Shown: piece after piece, positions 15,481-21,260 of the stretch
Numbering within the stretch: the first letter of the stretch is position 1
How the letters are laid out: each line of letters begins with the position of its first letter
Virus record (IMG/VR): IMGVR_UViG_3300035663_000032
Location: 1 to 40,684 of that record
Origin: a virus
Length of the DNA stretch: 40,684 nucleotides
Reading direction: 5' to 3' (one strand)
The notes under the pieces: model-generated
Databases searched by the model: none
The model's input: the letters and a program-made list of their open reading frames with translations, nothing else
What the model was told of the DNA's origin: nothing
Position numbers and translations under genes: made by a program

Positions 15481-15941
15481 TGGACACGCGAACCGAAACA
15501 AACCTCAACACACTGCTGCCCGAGGTGCAGCCGAATTTTCGCGCCTTCATGGCAGCAGCGCAGGCTCTCGCCGCATCCAAGGGGCTAGAGTATCGGGCGA
15601 TAGATGGGACTCGGGACTGGGATAAACAAGCGCGGCTTTACGCGCAGGGCCGGACGGCACCAGGGAAAATCGTGACCAATGCGCCGCCTGGTAACTCATT
15701 CCATAATTTCGGGCTCGCCATCGACTGCGGTGTTTTCCGTGGGGGGAAATACCTGGACGAGATCGAGCCAAAGACGGCGGATAAATTCCACCGGGAGGCT
15801 GGGCGTCTCGCAAAAGATCATAACCTCCGTTGGGGAGGGGATTTTAGAACAATTTACGATGCACCGCATTACGAGTTCAACACTCCGTTGACACTGACGC
15901 AGCTCAGGAACAAACGTGGAAAAGGAGAAAAGTATGTCTGA
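15480..15941 (+). CDS. Endolysin, peptidase M15 (VanY/L-Ala-D-Glu type)
   Basis: A 153-residue protein of the M15 zinc carboxypeptidase/endopeptidase fold. It shows the family motif SxHxxGxAxD as S73-F-H75-N-F-G-L-A-I-D82 and the downstream W118-GGDF and PH130-Y-E132 elements; H75, D82 and H130 are the expected zinc ligands. These enzymes cut the peptide stems of peptidoglycan. There is no signal peptide, so release depends on a holin. The ATG at 15480 lies in a TAATG overlap; the longer frame from 15420 would overlap the previous gene by 61 bp. Confidence 0.88.
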   Translation: MDTRTETNLNTLLPEVQPNFRAFMAAAQALAASKGLEYRAIDGTRDWDKQARLYAQGRTAPGKIVTNAPPGNSFHNFGLAIDCGVFRGGKYLDEIEPKTADKFHREAGRLAKDHNLRWGGDFRTIYDAPHYEFNTPLTLTQLRNKRGKGEKYV

Positions 15942-16323
15942 TCTAACCGGAATCGGAGCGGTGGCGGATCTTGCTGGGACCGTGATTTCTAAAATATGGC
16001 CCGACAAATCCGAGCAGGAGCGGCAACAACTCGCCGCGGCGGTGTCGCTCGTTCAAGGTCAGCTCGCAATCAACCAGGCGGAGGCATCGAACCCAAACAC
16101 GTTCGTCAGTGGCTGGCGTCCGGCTATTGGGTGGGTGTGCGGACTTGCGTGCGCGTGGAACTGGGTCGGGGTCTCGGTGGTCAATGCGCTGGCCGAGCTG
16201 GCTGGCCACACGCTCTCGCTTGCGCCTGCCAACACGACGGAAATGATGCCAGTGCTCCTTGGATTACTTGGTCTCGGCGGGCTCCGAACCTTCGAGAAAG
16301 TGCAGGGGGTAGCGCGAAAGTAG
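15934..16323 (+). CDS. Three-TM holin (GTA_holin_3TM-like)
   Basis: A 129-residue protein. The N-terminus is soluble and helical (KSEQERQQLAAAVSLVQGQLAINQAEA). Then come GWRPAIGWVCGLACAWNWVG (about 60-80), VVNALAEL, and MMPVLLGLLGLGGLRTFEK (about 104-122). The GWRP...GWVCG and final G-RT-EK elements match holins of three TMs known from gene-transfer-agent and phage lysis cassettes. I chose ATG 15934, which has AAAGGAG seven bases upstream and overlaps the endolysin end by 8 bp. It is the last gene of phage A, next to the att site. Confidence 0.8.
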   Translation: MSDLTGIGAVADLAGTVISKIWPDKSEQERQQLAAAVSLVQGQLAINQAEASNPNTFVSGWRPAIGWVCGLACAWNWVGVSVVNALAELAGHTLSLAPANTTEMMPVLLGLLGLGGLRTFEKVQGVARK

Positions 16324-16325
16324 AC

Positions 16326-16365
16326 GTGAGCGAAAGCAGGGCCTTGTGGGCGAGGCGTGAGCGCA
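16326..16365 (+). promoter_or_regulatory. Putative integrase arm-type sites, left arm (GTGAGCG x2)
   Basis: GTGAGCGAA at 16326 and GTGAGCGCA at 16357 lie left of the att core. Two matching sites lie to the right at 16578 and 16589. Repeated short sites flanking a core are the hallmark of tyrosine-recombinase attP arms. Confidence 0.45.
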
Positions 16366-16400
16366 AATCCGTAAATTGCTCATAATCAAACCTCATAGAA

Positions 16401-16447
16401 AGCTTCCCAAGCTGCATACGAGGGTTCGATTCCCTTCACCCGCTCCA
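16401..16447 (+). other. att core: 3' part of tRNA-Gly(CCC)
   Basis: The 47 bp read as the 3' portion of tRNA-Gly: anticodon loop TTCCCAA at 16404-16410 (anticodon CCC), stem GCTGC, T arm GAGGG-TTCGATT-CCCTT at 16420-16436, acceptor strand CACCCGC, discriminator T, CCA at 16445-16447. The bases left of it do not complete the anticodon stem (AAAGC where GCAGC is needed), and no D arm exists, so this is not a working tRNA. It lies between the end of one phage's lysis genes and an integrase reading away, as expected of attP or the middle att of a tandem prophage. Confidence 0.85.
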
Positions 16448-16465
16448 GCTAATAAGTCACTGAAA

Positions 16466-16503
16466 GGCCCGTAATTACTCTGTAGATCAGAGGATTACGG
16501 GCC
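16466..16503. terminator. Long hairpin between att core and int
   Basis: Perfect 10-bp arms GGCCCGTAAT (16466-16475) and ATTACGGGCC (16494-16503), with an inner CTCT/AGAG pairing, are followed by TTCTGCTTT. This probably terminates late transcription of phage A or of the host tRNA. The imperfect U-tract makes efficiency uncertain. Confidence 0.65.
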
Positions 16504-16524
16504 TTCTGCTTTCTGGGCTAGGTG

Positions 16525-16562
16525 TTGCTGGCTGTTGGTTGAGATTGCTAAAAATGGGTCTC
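16525..16562 (+). promoter_or_regulatory. Predicted int promoter (GCGTCTC-family variant)
   Basis: TTGCTG at 16525-16530, an 18-bp spacer, TAAAAA at 16549-16554, then T and GGGTCTC at 16556-16562. The arrangement matches the promoters at 9975 and 17842. The two right arm-type sites lie between it and the integrase start, so integrase binding could repress its own gene. Confidence 0.45.
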
Positions 16563-16577
16563 AATTGGTGAAAATGC

Positions 16578-16597
16578 GTGAGCGGAATGTGAGCGCA
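16578..16597 (+). promoter_or_regulatory. Putative integrase arm-type sites, right arm (GTGAGCG x2)
   Basis: GTGAGCGGA at 16578 and GTGAGCGCA at 16589, 11 bp apart (one helical turn), match the left-arm pair at 16326 and 16357. They lie just upstream of the integrase start codon. Confidence 0.45.
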
Positions 16598-16612
16598 GAT
16601 TAGCCTTAAAAC

Positions 16613-17818
16613 ATGAAGATCCGACTCATCGAGCGGGAGGGGCGACGCCCCTCTTGGCAGGCCGACCTTGGGGCCATTAACGGCAAGCGATACCAGCGGT
16701 CTTTCCCCACAAAAGAGAAGGCGGAGGAATACCTCAGGGTCACTGCGGCTCAACTGAAACGGGAAGGGGAGTCGGGTGTTGGGCTGGCCTCCGCCGACCG
16801 GGTCCTGTTCGAGTCTTGGCGCGACAGGTTGGCCAGTGTGGGGGCCACTATCCAGATGGCGGGGGAGTTTTACCTTCAACATCATCCGGGGACGAAACCC
16901 GCCGTGCCGTTGCCCGAGCTGGGCGAGGCGTACATTGACGAGCTGGTCAGGCTGAAGCGCTCACAGCGATACGTGCGCCATGCCAGGGGAAACATGAGGC
17001 GGATGCTGGAGACCTTGGGTGACATTACTGCTCCCGAGATCACAAGGGACATGATCGACCGCTATGTCAGGGGGAAGCCGTCGGACGCCGCCTACACTCA
17101 AATGAACCGGAAGGTCACCGCCAGCGGCTTTCTTGGGTGGCTTCAAGCTGAGCGGCACATCTCAATCAACCCGCTTGAGGGACGATCCAACCGGCTGCGG
17201 ATGCCACAGCTAAGGCCGGATGACATCCTGAGTTATTCCGCCGAGGACGTTCGCCGTCTGTTGGACGTGGCCGTGAATGGCGGGTATGCCGCCTTTAATC
17301 GCTCCACGAGGGAGTTCTACACGGCACCATACCATGATTGCCTAGGCTACATCACCGCCGCGTTGTTCTGCGGCGTTCGGCCCGAAGAGATCGCTCAAAG
17401 CGAACTTGGCCGACTTAACCTAAAGGAGAAAACCCTTCTGGTGAGCAGCCGAGCCGCCAAGACCAACAAGCCGAGGGTCATCGAATTGGAACCGGTGGCC
17501 GTTGAGTGGTTTGAGCTTTGGAAAGAATTGTGTCCGAATGCCGGAGGTCTGGTGCCTAAAAACTTCGACAGGAAATGGCGGGCGCTAAAAAAGGAGGCCG
17601 GTCTGCCGACGTTGCATGACGGTCTGCGTCATACGTTTGCCACGATGCACTACGCCGCCCACCAAAACGCGGGACAGCTCAAGGCCCTTATGGGACACAG
17701 CCAGACGGAGGATACTCTGTTTCAGCACTATCGGGCAGTTGTCACAGTGTCGGGCGAGACGGTGAATAAGCGGATGTCGATACGGTTCTGGGGGTTGACG
17801 CCCAAAAAAGTGAAATAG
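16613..17818 (+). CDS. int: Tyrosine-recombinase integrase, phage B
   Basis: A 401-residue protein with the usual N-terminal arm-binding domain, core-binding SAM-like domain (~100-200) and catalytic domain (~220-395). Catalytic residues visible: R256 in FCGVRPEE, R339 in HDGLRHTFAT, H362 in LMGHSQ, and nucleophile Y373 in FQHYRAVV. In the second box the residue three before R339 is D336, with H335 one further back; many family members have His at that place. The gene reads away from the adjacent tRNA-Gly att core and should catalyse integration there. No strong Shine-Dalgarno precedes the ATG. Confidence 0.93.
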   Translation: MKIRLIEREGRRPSWQADLGAINGKRYQRSFPTKEKAEEYLRVTAAQLKREGESGVGLASADRVLFESWRDRLASVGATIQMAGEFYLQHHPGTKPAVPLPELGEAYIDELVRLKRSQRYVRHARGNMRRMLETLGDITAPEITRDMIDRYVRGKPSDAAYTQMNRKVTASGFLGWLQAERHISINPLEGRSNRLRMPQLRPDDILSYSAEDVRRLLDVAVNGGYAAFNRSTREFYTAPYHDCLGYITAALFCGVRPEEIAQSELGRLNLKEKTLLVSSRAAKTNKPRVIELEPVAVEWFELWKELCPNAGGLVPKNFDRKWRALKKEAGLPTLHDGLRHTFATMHYAAHQNAGQLKALMGHSQTEDTLFQHYRAVVTVSGETVNKRMSIRFWGLTPKKVK

Positions 17819-17841
17819 TGGAGTTTTTTGCCGATCTCCTA

Positions 17842-17878
17842 TTGACAACTCTTCAGTGGAGACGGTAATTCGCGTCTC
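17842..17878 (+). promoter_or_regulatory. Predicted promoter of the Panacea gene pair (best member of GCGTCTC family)
   Basis: A perfect TTGACA (17842-17847), 18-bp spacer and TAATTC (17866-17871) are followed by GCGTCTC (17872-17878). A second TTGACA follows at 17884. It gives the gene pair its own transcription unit, separate from int. Confidence 0.6.
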
Positions 17879-17919
17879 ATAAGGTTGACAGCTCCTACAT
17901 TTGGGGGGATTGTGTGCCC

Positions 17920-18402
17920 ATGGCCTACAGTTCATTGACCGTGGCTAACACCTTTCTGGAACTCGCAAAAGAGGAGGGTGAAGCCCTTACTAATATGAAG
18001 TTGCAGAAGCTTGTGTATCTCGCGCACGGGTACTGTTTAGCTCTGCTTGATCGTCCGATGCTTTTAGAGCAGGTGCAGGCTTGGAAATTTGGGCCGGTTA
18101 TCCCAGAGCTTTACCAGAAGCTGCGCATTTACGGAGCGGGAGGGGTTACTGATTTTATTAACGGAGGGAGTTTGGATGTCCCTCGCGCCTCAGGGGACTA
18201 CGCCGTGATCAAGGCCGTGTGGAATGCATTCAAGCAATATACAGGATCACAGCTTTCCACCATGACGCACAAAGCCGGGTCGCCTTGGTCGCAGGTTTGG
18301 GCTACTGGCCCCTTTAAGGTAATCCCTGCAGAAATTATTCAGAGCCACTATAAGGCGTCTATTGAGCGTGGGGTTCGTGCAAAATCAGCGCCGATCACGT
18401 AA
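17920..18402 (+). CDS. Panacea (DUF4065/SocA-like) antitoxin-domain protein
   Basis: A 160-residue protein. Residues ~5-75 carry the Panacea/DUF4065 signature: LTVANTFLELA, NMKLQKLVYLAHGYCLAL, then AWKFGPVIPELYQKLRIYG. The C-terminal part is a helical region (WNAFKQYTGSQLSTMTHKAGSPW) also typical of the family. Panacea proteins are promiscuous antitoxins that neutralise diverse partner toxins, often through chaperone-like binding. An alternative GTG start is at 17914. A two-TM protein follows 11 bp downstream and is the natural partner. The pair sits at a lysogenic accessory position next to int. Confidence 0.82.
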   Translation: MAYSSLTVANTFLELAKEEGEALTNMKLQKLVYLAHGYCLALLDRPMLLEQVQAWKFGPVIPELYQKLRIYGAGGVTDFINGGSLDVPRASGDYAVIKAVWNAFKQYTGSQLSTMTHKAGSPWSQVWATGPFKVIPAEIIQSHYKASIERGVRAKSAPIT

Positions 18403-18413
18403 CGCGATCCGCT

Positions 18414-18896
18414 GTGAGTGATATTGATATTGATGCGGTAGTTGTGGGGTCGGCTCTCGATGAGCAAAGGGTGTTAGTGTCTACTGCGGAAGAGTTACCC
18501 CTTACCGCTCAGGCTTTCGCGCTCAGTGCGGCTGATGAGAAGGCGGCACTTGAGAACGAGAAGCTAAAAATTGGAAATCTCATTCATGAAGATGAGCGCG
18601 ATAGGCTAAAGAAGCTTGATGCACTTCGGCATCAGATGCTGGAAAAGCTCTTGCGGCTGGTTACGTGGTGGCTTGTGGCTGTAGGTGTGTTTCTTGGTTT
18701 ATCTGCTGTGTTTGGTGTAGCGAGTGGACATTGTTTCATCTTCCACCTCTCGGACCCCGTGCTCTTGGCGTTCATTTCTTCCACGACCGTTGCTGTCCTC
18801 GGCCTTTTTCTCGTTGCGGCCAAATGGCTGTTCCCAAACGGGAAGTCGTCCGATACTGGCGCGAAGCCTTCGCCAGCTGACGCGCCCAAGTCCTAG
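18414..18896 (+). CDS. Two-TM membrane protein, candidate partner toxin of the Panacea protein
   Basis: A 160-residue protein with a GTG start, 11 bp after the Panacea gene. Residues 1-40 are acidic, ~41-80 a charged coiled-coil-like helix (DEKAALENEKLKIGNLIHEDERDRLKKLDAL), TM1 ~82-103 (RLVTWWLVAVGVFLGLSAVF), TM2 ~115-138 (PVLLAFISSTTVAVLGLFLV), then a Lys/Ser/Pro tail. I recognise no named family. Linkage to a Panacea antitoxin suggests a membrane-acting toxin or exclusion/defence effector. It could instead be an unrelated moron membrane protein. Confidence 0.65.
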   Translation: MSDIDIDAVVVGSALDEQRVLVSTAEELPLTAQAFALSAADEKAALENEKLKIGNLIHEDERDRLKKLDALRHQMLEKLLRLVTWWLVAVGVFLGLSAVFGVASGHCFIFHLSDPVLLAFISSTTVAVLGLFLVAAKWLFPNGKSSDTGAKPSPADAPKS

Positions 18897-18912
18897 CCGC
18901 GATCGCCCAACG

Positions 18913-18943
18913 AAAAACCCCCGCGTCCCGAAGAACGCAGGGG
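18913..18943 (-). terminator. Hairpin with T-run on the minus strand
   Basis: CCCCGCGT (18919-18926) pairs with ACGC-A-GGGG (18935-18943, one bulged A). On the plus strand five A's precede it, giving TTTTT after the hairpin on the minus strand. It ends the Panacea/two-TM unit structurally, but as an intrinsic terminator it favours leftward transcription. Between here and 19063 I see no gene. Confidence 0.45.
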
Positions 18944-19062
18944 CCACCACTACAAGAGCGGATCAGCGTGAGGGGGGCAGTTTATCAACTTAGGCCTCGA
19001 GGGACAAGCTTGGCGACACGGGGAGGTACGTACATGCTACCAGCGGCGGATACACGCCTAAC

Positions 19063-19503
19063 ATGAACACTAAACACTACCTAAAAACGGCAGGCTTGGC
19101 CTCCCTTGCTTTAACTTTGGCAACTGGGTGCGCTGCTCCCCTTAACAGCGCCCAGCGCAGTGAGCTGAAAGGCTATCGCGCCAAGTCACTTGAGGTTCGC
19201 GAAAAGCACCCGGCAGCGGCTGCTGCATTGGGCATTCTGCCCGGCTTCGGATCATTCTACACCCGAGAGTACGCAACCGGAGTTTTGGACCTGCTGTTCT
19301 GGCCTGCGTCTGTGCTGTGGGATCCCGTAAATGGATACCAGAGTGCTGAATCTATCAATTACTACGCCACTAAAATGGCCGTAGAGAAGAGCTTGAAGAA
19401 GGAAACTCGCGAATTGGAGTTCCAGTTTGAATCCAACAAATTGAGCAAGGAGCAGTACATAAAACAGAAGCGAGCCGCAGAAGACAAATACGCAGCGGAG
19501 TAG
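19063..19503 (+). CDS. Phage-encoded lipoprotein with TM2-like segment
   Basis: A 146-residue protein with a lipoprotein signal peptide: MNTKHYLK positive start, hydrophobic stretch, lipobox L-A-T-G-C with lipidated C23. The mature part has AALGILPGFGSFYTREYATGVLDLLFWP (about 53-80), reminiscent of TM2-like domains, and a charged C-terminal helix (KSLKKETRELEFQFESNKLSKEQYIKQKR). It is a monocistronic gene closed by a strong hairpin in the lysogeny region. Small phage lipoproteins often block superinfecting phages at the envelope, so lysogenic conversion is plausible but unproven. Confidence 0.75.
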   Translation: MNTKHYLKTAGLASLALTLATGCAAPLNSAQRSELKGYRAKSLEVREKHPAAAAALGILPGFGSFYTREYATGVLDLLFWPASVLWDPVNGYQSAESINYYATKMAVEKSLKKETRELEFQFESNKLSKEQYIKQKRAAEDKYAAE

Positions 19504-19520
19504 CCCAACTTGCCCCCACG

Positions 19521-19549
19521 CCAGCCTCACTTTTATATAGTGAGGCTGG
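19521..19549 (+). terminator. Hairpin after the lipoprotein gene
   Basis: Perfect 11-bp arms CCAGCCTCACT (19521-19531) and AGTGAGGCTGG (19539-19549) around a 7-base AT-only loop. Only a weak T-rich stretch follows. It lies 18 bp after the stop and separates the lipoprotein from the repressor region. Confidence 0.7.
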
Positions 19550-19618
19550 TTAGCCTCATTCTCTGCACCACCACAACGCCAGCGCCTTGAATGCAAAATG
19601 ATGTGTTTTGCATGTTTT

Positions 19619-19648
19619 TTGTTGAGGTGACATGTCACCTAGTCTTAT
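19619..19648 (+). promoter_or_regulatory. Promoter with a perfect palindromic operator in its spacer
   Basis: TTGTTG at 19619-19624, then an 18-bp spacer containing the perfect 16-bp palindrome AGGTGACATGTCACCT (19625-19640), then TCTTAT at 19643-19648. The predicted start of transcription falls within a few bases of the ATG at 19658, so the first gene may have a nearly leaderless message. A protein bound here would block polymerase. Confidence 0.7.
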
Positions 19649-19657
19649 ACCTAACGC

Positions 19658-19867
19658 ATGCCAAACAAGCGAGGCGATGGGCGGCTAAACTTGCAGTCTT
19701 GGGTTGACGCCCAACTGGGAGAGGCATTTAAGGCCCAAGCAAAATCTGAGGGAGTTCACCAAAATGAGCTCCTTACCCGAATCTTGGAAAGTTACCTAAA
19801 ACAACAAAATGAAGCCAAAAACCCAAATTCAAGCGAGAGTCCACAGCGACCTAGTGATGAGGATTGA
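19658..19867 (+). CDS. Ribbon-helix-helix DNA-binding protein 1 (Arc/Mnt-like)
   Basis: A 69-residue protein. RLNLQSWVDAQLGEAFKAQAKSEGVHQNELLTRILESYL fits the ribbon-helix-helix pattern: short strand, helix A, turn around GVHQN, helix B. The C-terminal tail is polar. It lies directly downstream of the palindrome-containing promoter, so autoregulation is likely. Together with the next gene it forms an Arc/Mnt-like pair that may control lysogeny. Confidence 0.7.
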   Translation: MPNKRGDGRLNLQSWVDAQLGEAFKAQAKSEGVHQNELLTRILESYLKQQNEAKNPNSSESPQRPSDED

Positions 19868-20036
19868 CTCAAGCGCCGACGCAAATCACAGGAGCCGAAC
19901 CGGGGAGATTGAAGCCGCGCTGGAGTGGTATTTCAAAAGCGGAGCAAGCGGGAGCGCTGCTTCATTTGCTGGGGTGGCATGCCACCAGCAATCCGGTTCG
20001 TTTGCCGAGGTGGCATGTCACCCGCAATCCAACTAA
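19809..20036 (+). CDS. Ribbon-helix-helix DNA-binding protein 2, with operators in its 3' end
   Basis: A 75-residue protein. Strand IQARVHS, helix A DLVMRIDSSADANH and helix B RSRTGEIEAALEWYF give a clear RHH fold. The start at 19809 overlaps gene 1 by 59 bp; the later ATG at 19857 would remove the DNA-binding strand. The C-terminal tail has a duplicated FAGVACHQQS / FAEVACHPQS element. That text is encoded by two palindromic GGTGGCATG(C/T)CACC sites, so the tail appears shaped by the operators. Confidence 0.65.
   Translation: MKPKTQIQARVHSDLVMRIDSSADANHRSRTGEIEAALEWYFKSGASGSAASFAGVACHQQSGSFAEVACHPQSN
19973..20022. promoter_or_regulatory. Two further palindromic operator sites inside the RHH2 gene
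   Basis: GGTGGCATGCCACC at 19973-19986 is a perfect palindrome; GGTGGCATGTCACC at 20009-20022 differs by one pair. They are spaced 36 bp apart and match the core of the operator at 19626-19639 (GGTGACATGTCACC). Binding at all three sites could loop or silence the RHH genes. Confidence 0.65.
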
Positions 20037-20067
20037 CACAATGGGAATTCAAGAAACACAGGCAGGG

Positions 20068-20280
20068 TTAGGGCTCGCAGCCGTCCGGGTCTGTTTCTGG
20101 GACAAAGTCCAAGGCCTTTTGGCGGTGCTCCAGAAGCAGCTCGACCAACTCAGGAACCTCGTCTCGATGCAGTATCACAACGCCCTCTTCATCAGCGTCA
20201 AAGCGGACTTGCTTAATGCACACGTGTCCACGTTGTCCGATATAAACCTCCGCTCCATATCTGGGCTCAATGGTACTCAT
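20068..20280 (-). CDS. Small leftward protein, unknown
   Basis: A 70-residue acidic protein starting MSTIEPRYGAEVYIG. Its pattern GHVCIKQVRFDADEEGVVILHRDEVPELVELLLEH looks like a compact strand-helix domain. It reads as a real protein, whereas the opposite-strand frame over the same bases does not. It is transcribed against the surrounding genes and toward the two internal operators. That placement suggests a role in the genetic switch, but no family is recognised. Confidence 0.6.
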   Translation of the reverse strand: MSTIEPRYGAEVYIGQRGHVCIKQVRFDADEEGVVILHRDEVPELVELLLEHRQKALDFVPETDPDGCEP

Positions 20281-20322
20281 AAGCAAAATACTATTAGGGT
20301 TAATTATTACTACAAAAACGGG
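20281..20322. promoter_or_regulatory. AT-rich divergent intergenic region
   Basis: An AT-rich 42-bp gap separates the leftward gene from a possible rightward small gene. On the minus strand, TTTGTA and TAGTAT with about 17 bp between them make a plausible promoter for the leftward gene. Rightward elements are less clear. Confidence 0.4.
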
Positions 20323-20472
20323 ATGGTTCATTTTGCGATGGATCGCAAGACGCCACATCCGCGCGGCAAATCAATAGGCGGGTTCTTGCCAAGTCTGGAA
20401 GCCGTGAAGGGGAGTGTCGCGTCGTACCTTGGCACGCAAGACTTCACCTTGGTCCACGCCAAAGCCAACTAA
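20323..20472 (+). CDS. Possible 49-residue protein
   Basis: This short frame (MVHFAMDRKTPHPRGKS...HAKAN) is the part of a longer open frame (from 20041) that is not antisense to the leftward gene. The stop is followed by TAACACAATGGGAA, the same context that follows the RHH2 stop, which hints that the end is real. The alternative start at 20041 would give 143 residues overlapping the leftward gene completely. No function recognised. Confidence 0.35.
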   Translation: MVHFAMDRKTPHPRGKSIGGFLPSLEAVKGSVASYLGTQDFTLVHAKAN

Positions 20473-20476
20473 CACA

Positions 20477-20803
20477 ATGGGAACAATGGATACGCATACG
20501 GATGAACGGGGGTGGCAACAGCGGTTCGACGAGTGGGAGCACGACAAGGCGCGGCTCCCGAAAGTCTTAAGAGATTCGGCTAACGATTTTGCTAGGATGT
20601 TTGGAAAAGAGAACGAGTGCGGACGATTTTACGCGCTGTTTTGTCCGAACAAGATAGCTGCGGCTATCGCGCAGGAGTCGAGGCGGAGGGTGCGGCAGAA
20701 GAGGCTTGTGGCGCTTCTTTTATTGTTGGCTTTGCTGGCTGCTTGGCTGCTGAATTCAAGTGGCTTGTTAGCGCTATTAACATCCCGGTATAGGCTGGGA
20801 TAG
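20477..20803 (+). CDS. Tail-anchored small membrane protein
   Basis: A 108-residue protein. The soluble charged N-terminus (ERGWQQRFDEWEHDKARLPKVLRDSANDFARMFGKEN) is followed by a basic patch (RRRVRQKR) and one strong C-terminal TM (LVALLLLLALLAAWLL, about residues 76-91). It starts in the AACACAATG context used by several genes here. Its 3' end overlaps a leftward gene by 140 bp. Function not recognised; an exclusion or lysogenic membrane role is possible. Confidence 0.6.
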   Translation: MGTMDTHTDERGWQQRFDEWEHDKARLPKVLRDSANDFARMFGKENECGRFYALFCPNKIAAAIAQESRRRVRQKRLVALLLLLALLAAWLLNSSGLLALLTSRYRLG

Positions 20804-21050
20804 TGGCCCATAGAAACTTAAGGCGCTCGCTTATAGTTTTCTGCTTTTCCTTAATAATACGCAGAAAAATTAACCTCTCCTTTTCGCACTCTTCCTTAAT
20901 CTCGCCTAGAAGCGCCTTTGTTTCCCTAAGCGACTTATTCACAAGGTAAAGTTCTATGGTGCTTTCTTTCCATAGGTGCCGGTGAAGGTCTTCGGGAGCG
21001 GTATCCCTACAGCAAGGGTTTTTTGAAGCGGGTAAGTTTTGATCACACAT
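20664..21050 (-). CDS. Leftward coiled-coil membrane protein, unknown
   Basis: A 128-residue protein that fills the gap 20804-21072, where no rightward gene exists. The middle is a charged coiled coil (SLRETKALLGEIKEECEKERLIFLRIIKEKQKTISERL). A probable TM follows (FLWATIPAYTGMLIALTSHL), then an Ala/Pro/Ser-rich tail. It overlaps the 3' end of the gene at 20477-20803 convergently. The start may be internal. No family recognised. Confidence 0.55.
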   Translation of the reverse strand: MCDQNLPASKNPCCRDTAPEDLHRHLWKESTIELYLVNKSLRETKALLGEIKEECEKERLIFLRIIKEKQKTISERLKFLWATIPAYTGMLIALTSHLNSAAKQPAKPTIKEAPQASSAAPSASTPAR

Positions 21051-21072
21051 TCACCAAAACAATCACAACACA

Positions 21073-21258
21073 ATGACACTCACCACACTACTCATCGGCG
21101 CATCCCTCAGTCTGGCTATCTGCTCGGTGGGATGCTGGATCACGGCCCGATCCGCTCACCGGAAGGGCTTTCACGACGGCGCGCGGGCGGCTGCTGCTGC
21201 GCACTTGTTCACACTTCACCGGCCCCTCGATGACGAGGAGCCAAACGGCCTGAACTGA
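21073..21258 (+). CDS. Small N-terminally anchored membrane protein
   Basis: A 61-residue protein with an N-terminal TM (TLTTLLIGASLSLAICSVGCWI) followed by a basic, then acidic tail (RSAHRKGFHDGARAA...DDEEPNGLN). It starts in the AACACAATG context. It is followed two bases later by the excisionase-like gene, suggesting one early transcript. Function not recognised. Confidence 0.6.
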   Translation: MTLTTLLIGASLSLAICSVGCWITARSAHRKGFHDGARAAAAAHLFTLHRPLDDEEPNGLN

Positions 21259-21260
21259 CC

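Noticed and set aside
16401-16447. Functional tRNA-Gly gene
   Set aside because: Only the anticodon loop to CCA is present; the 5' half, D arm and matching anticodon stem are missing.
20041-20322. Rightward 143-residue gene from 20041
   Set aside because: Its first half lies antisense to a much more protein-like leftward frame; only the 3' part is kept as a low-confidence gene.
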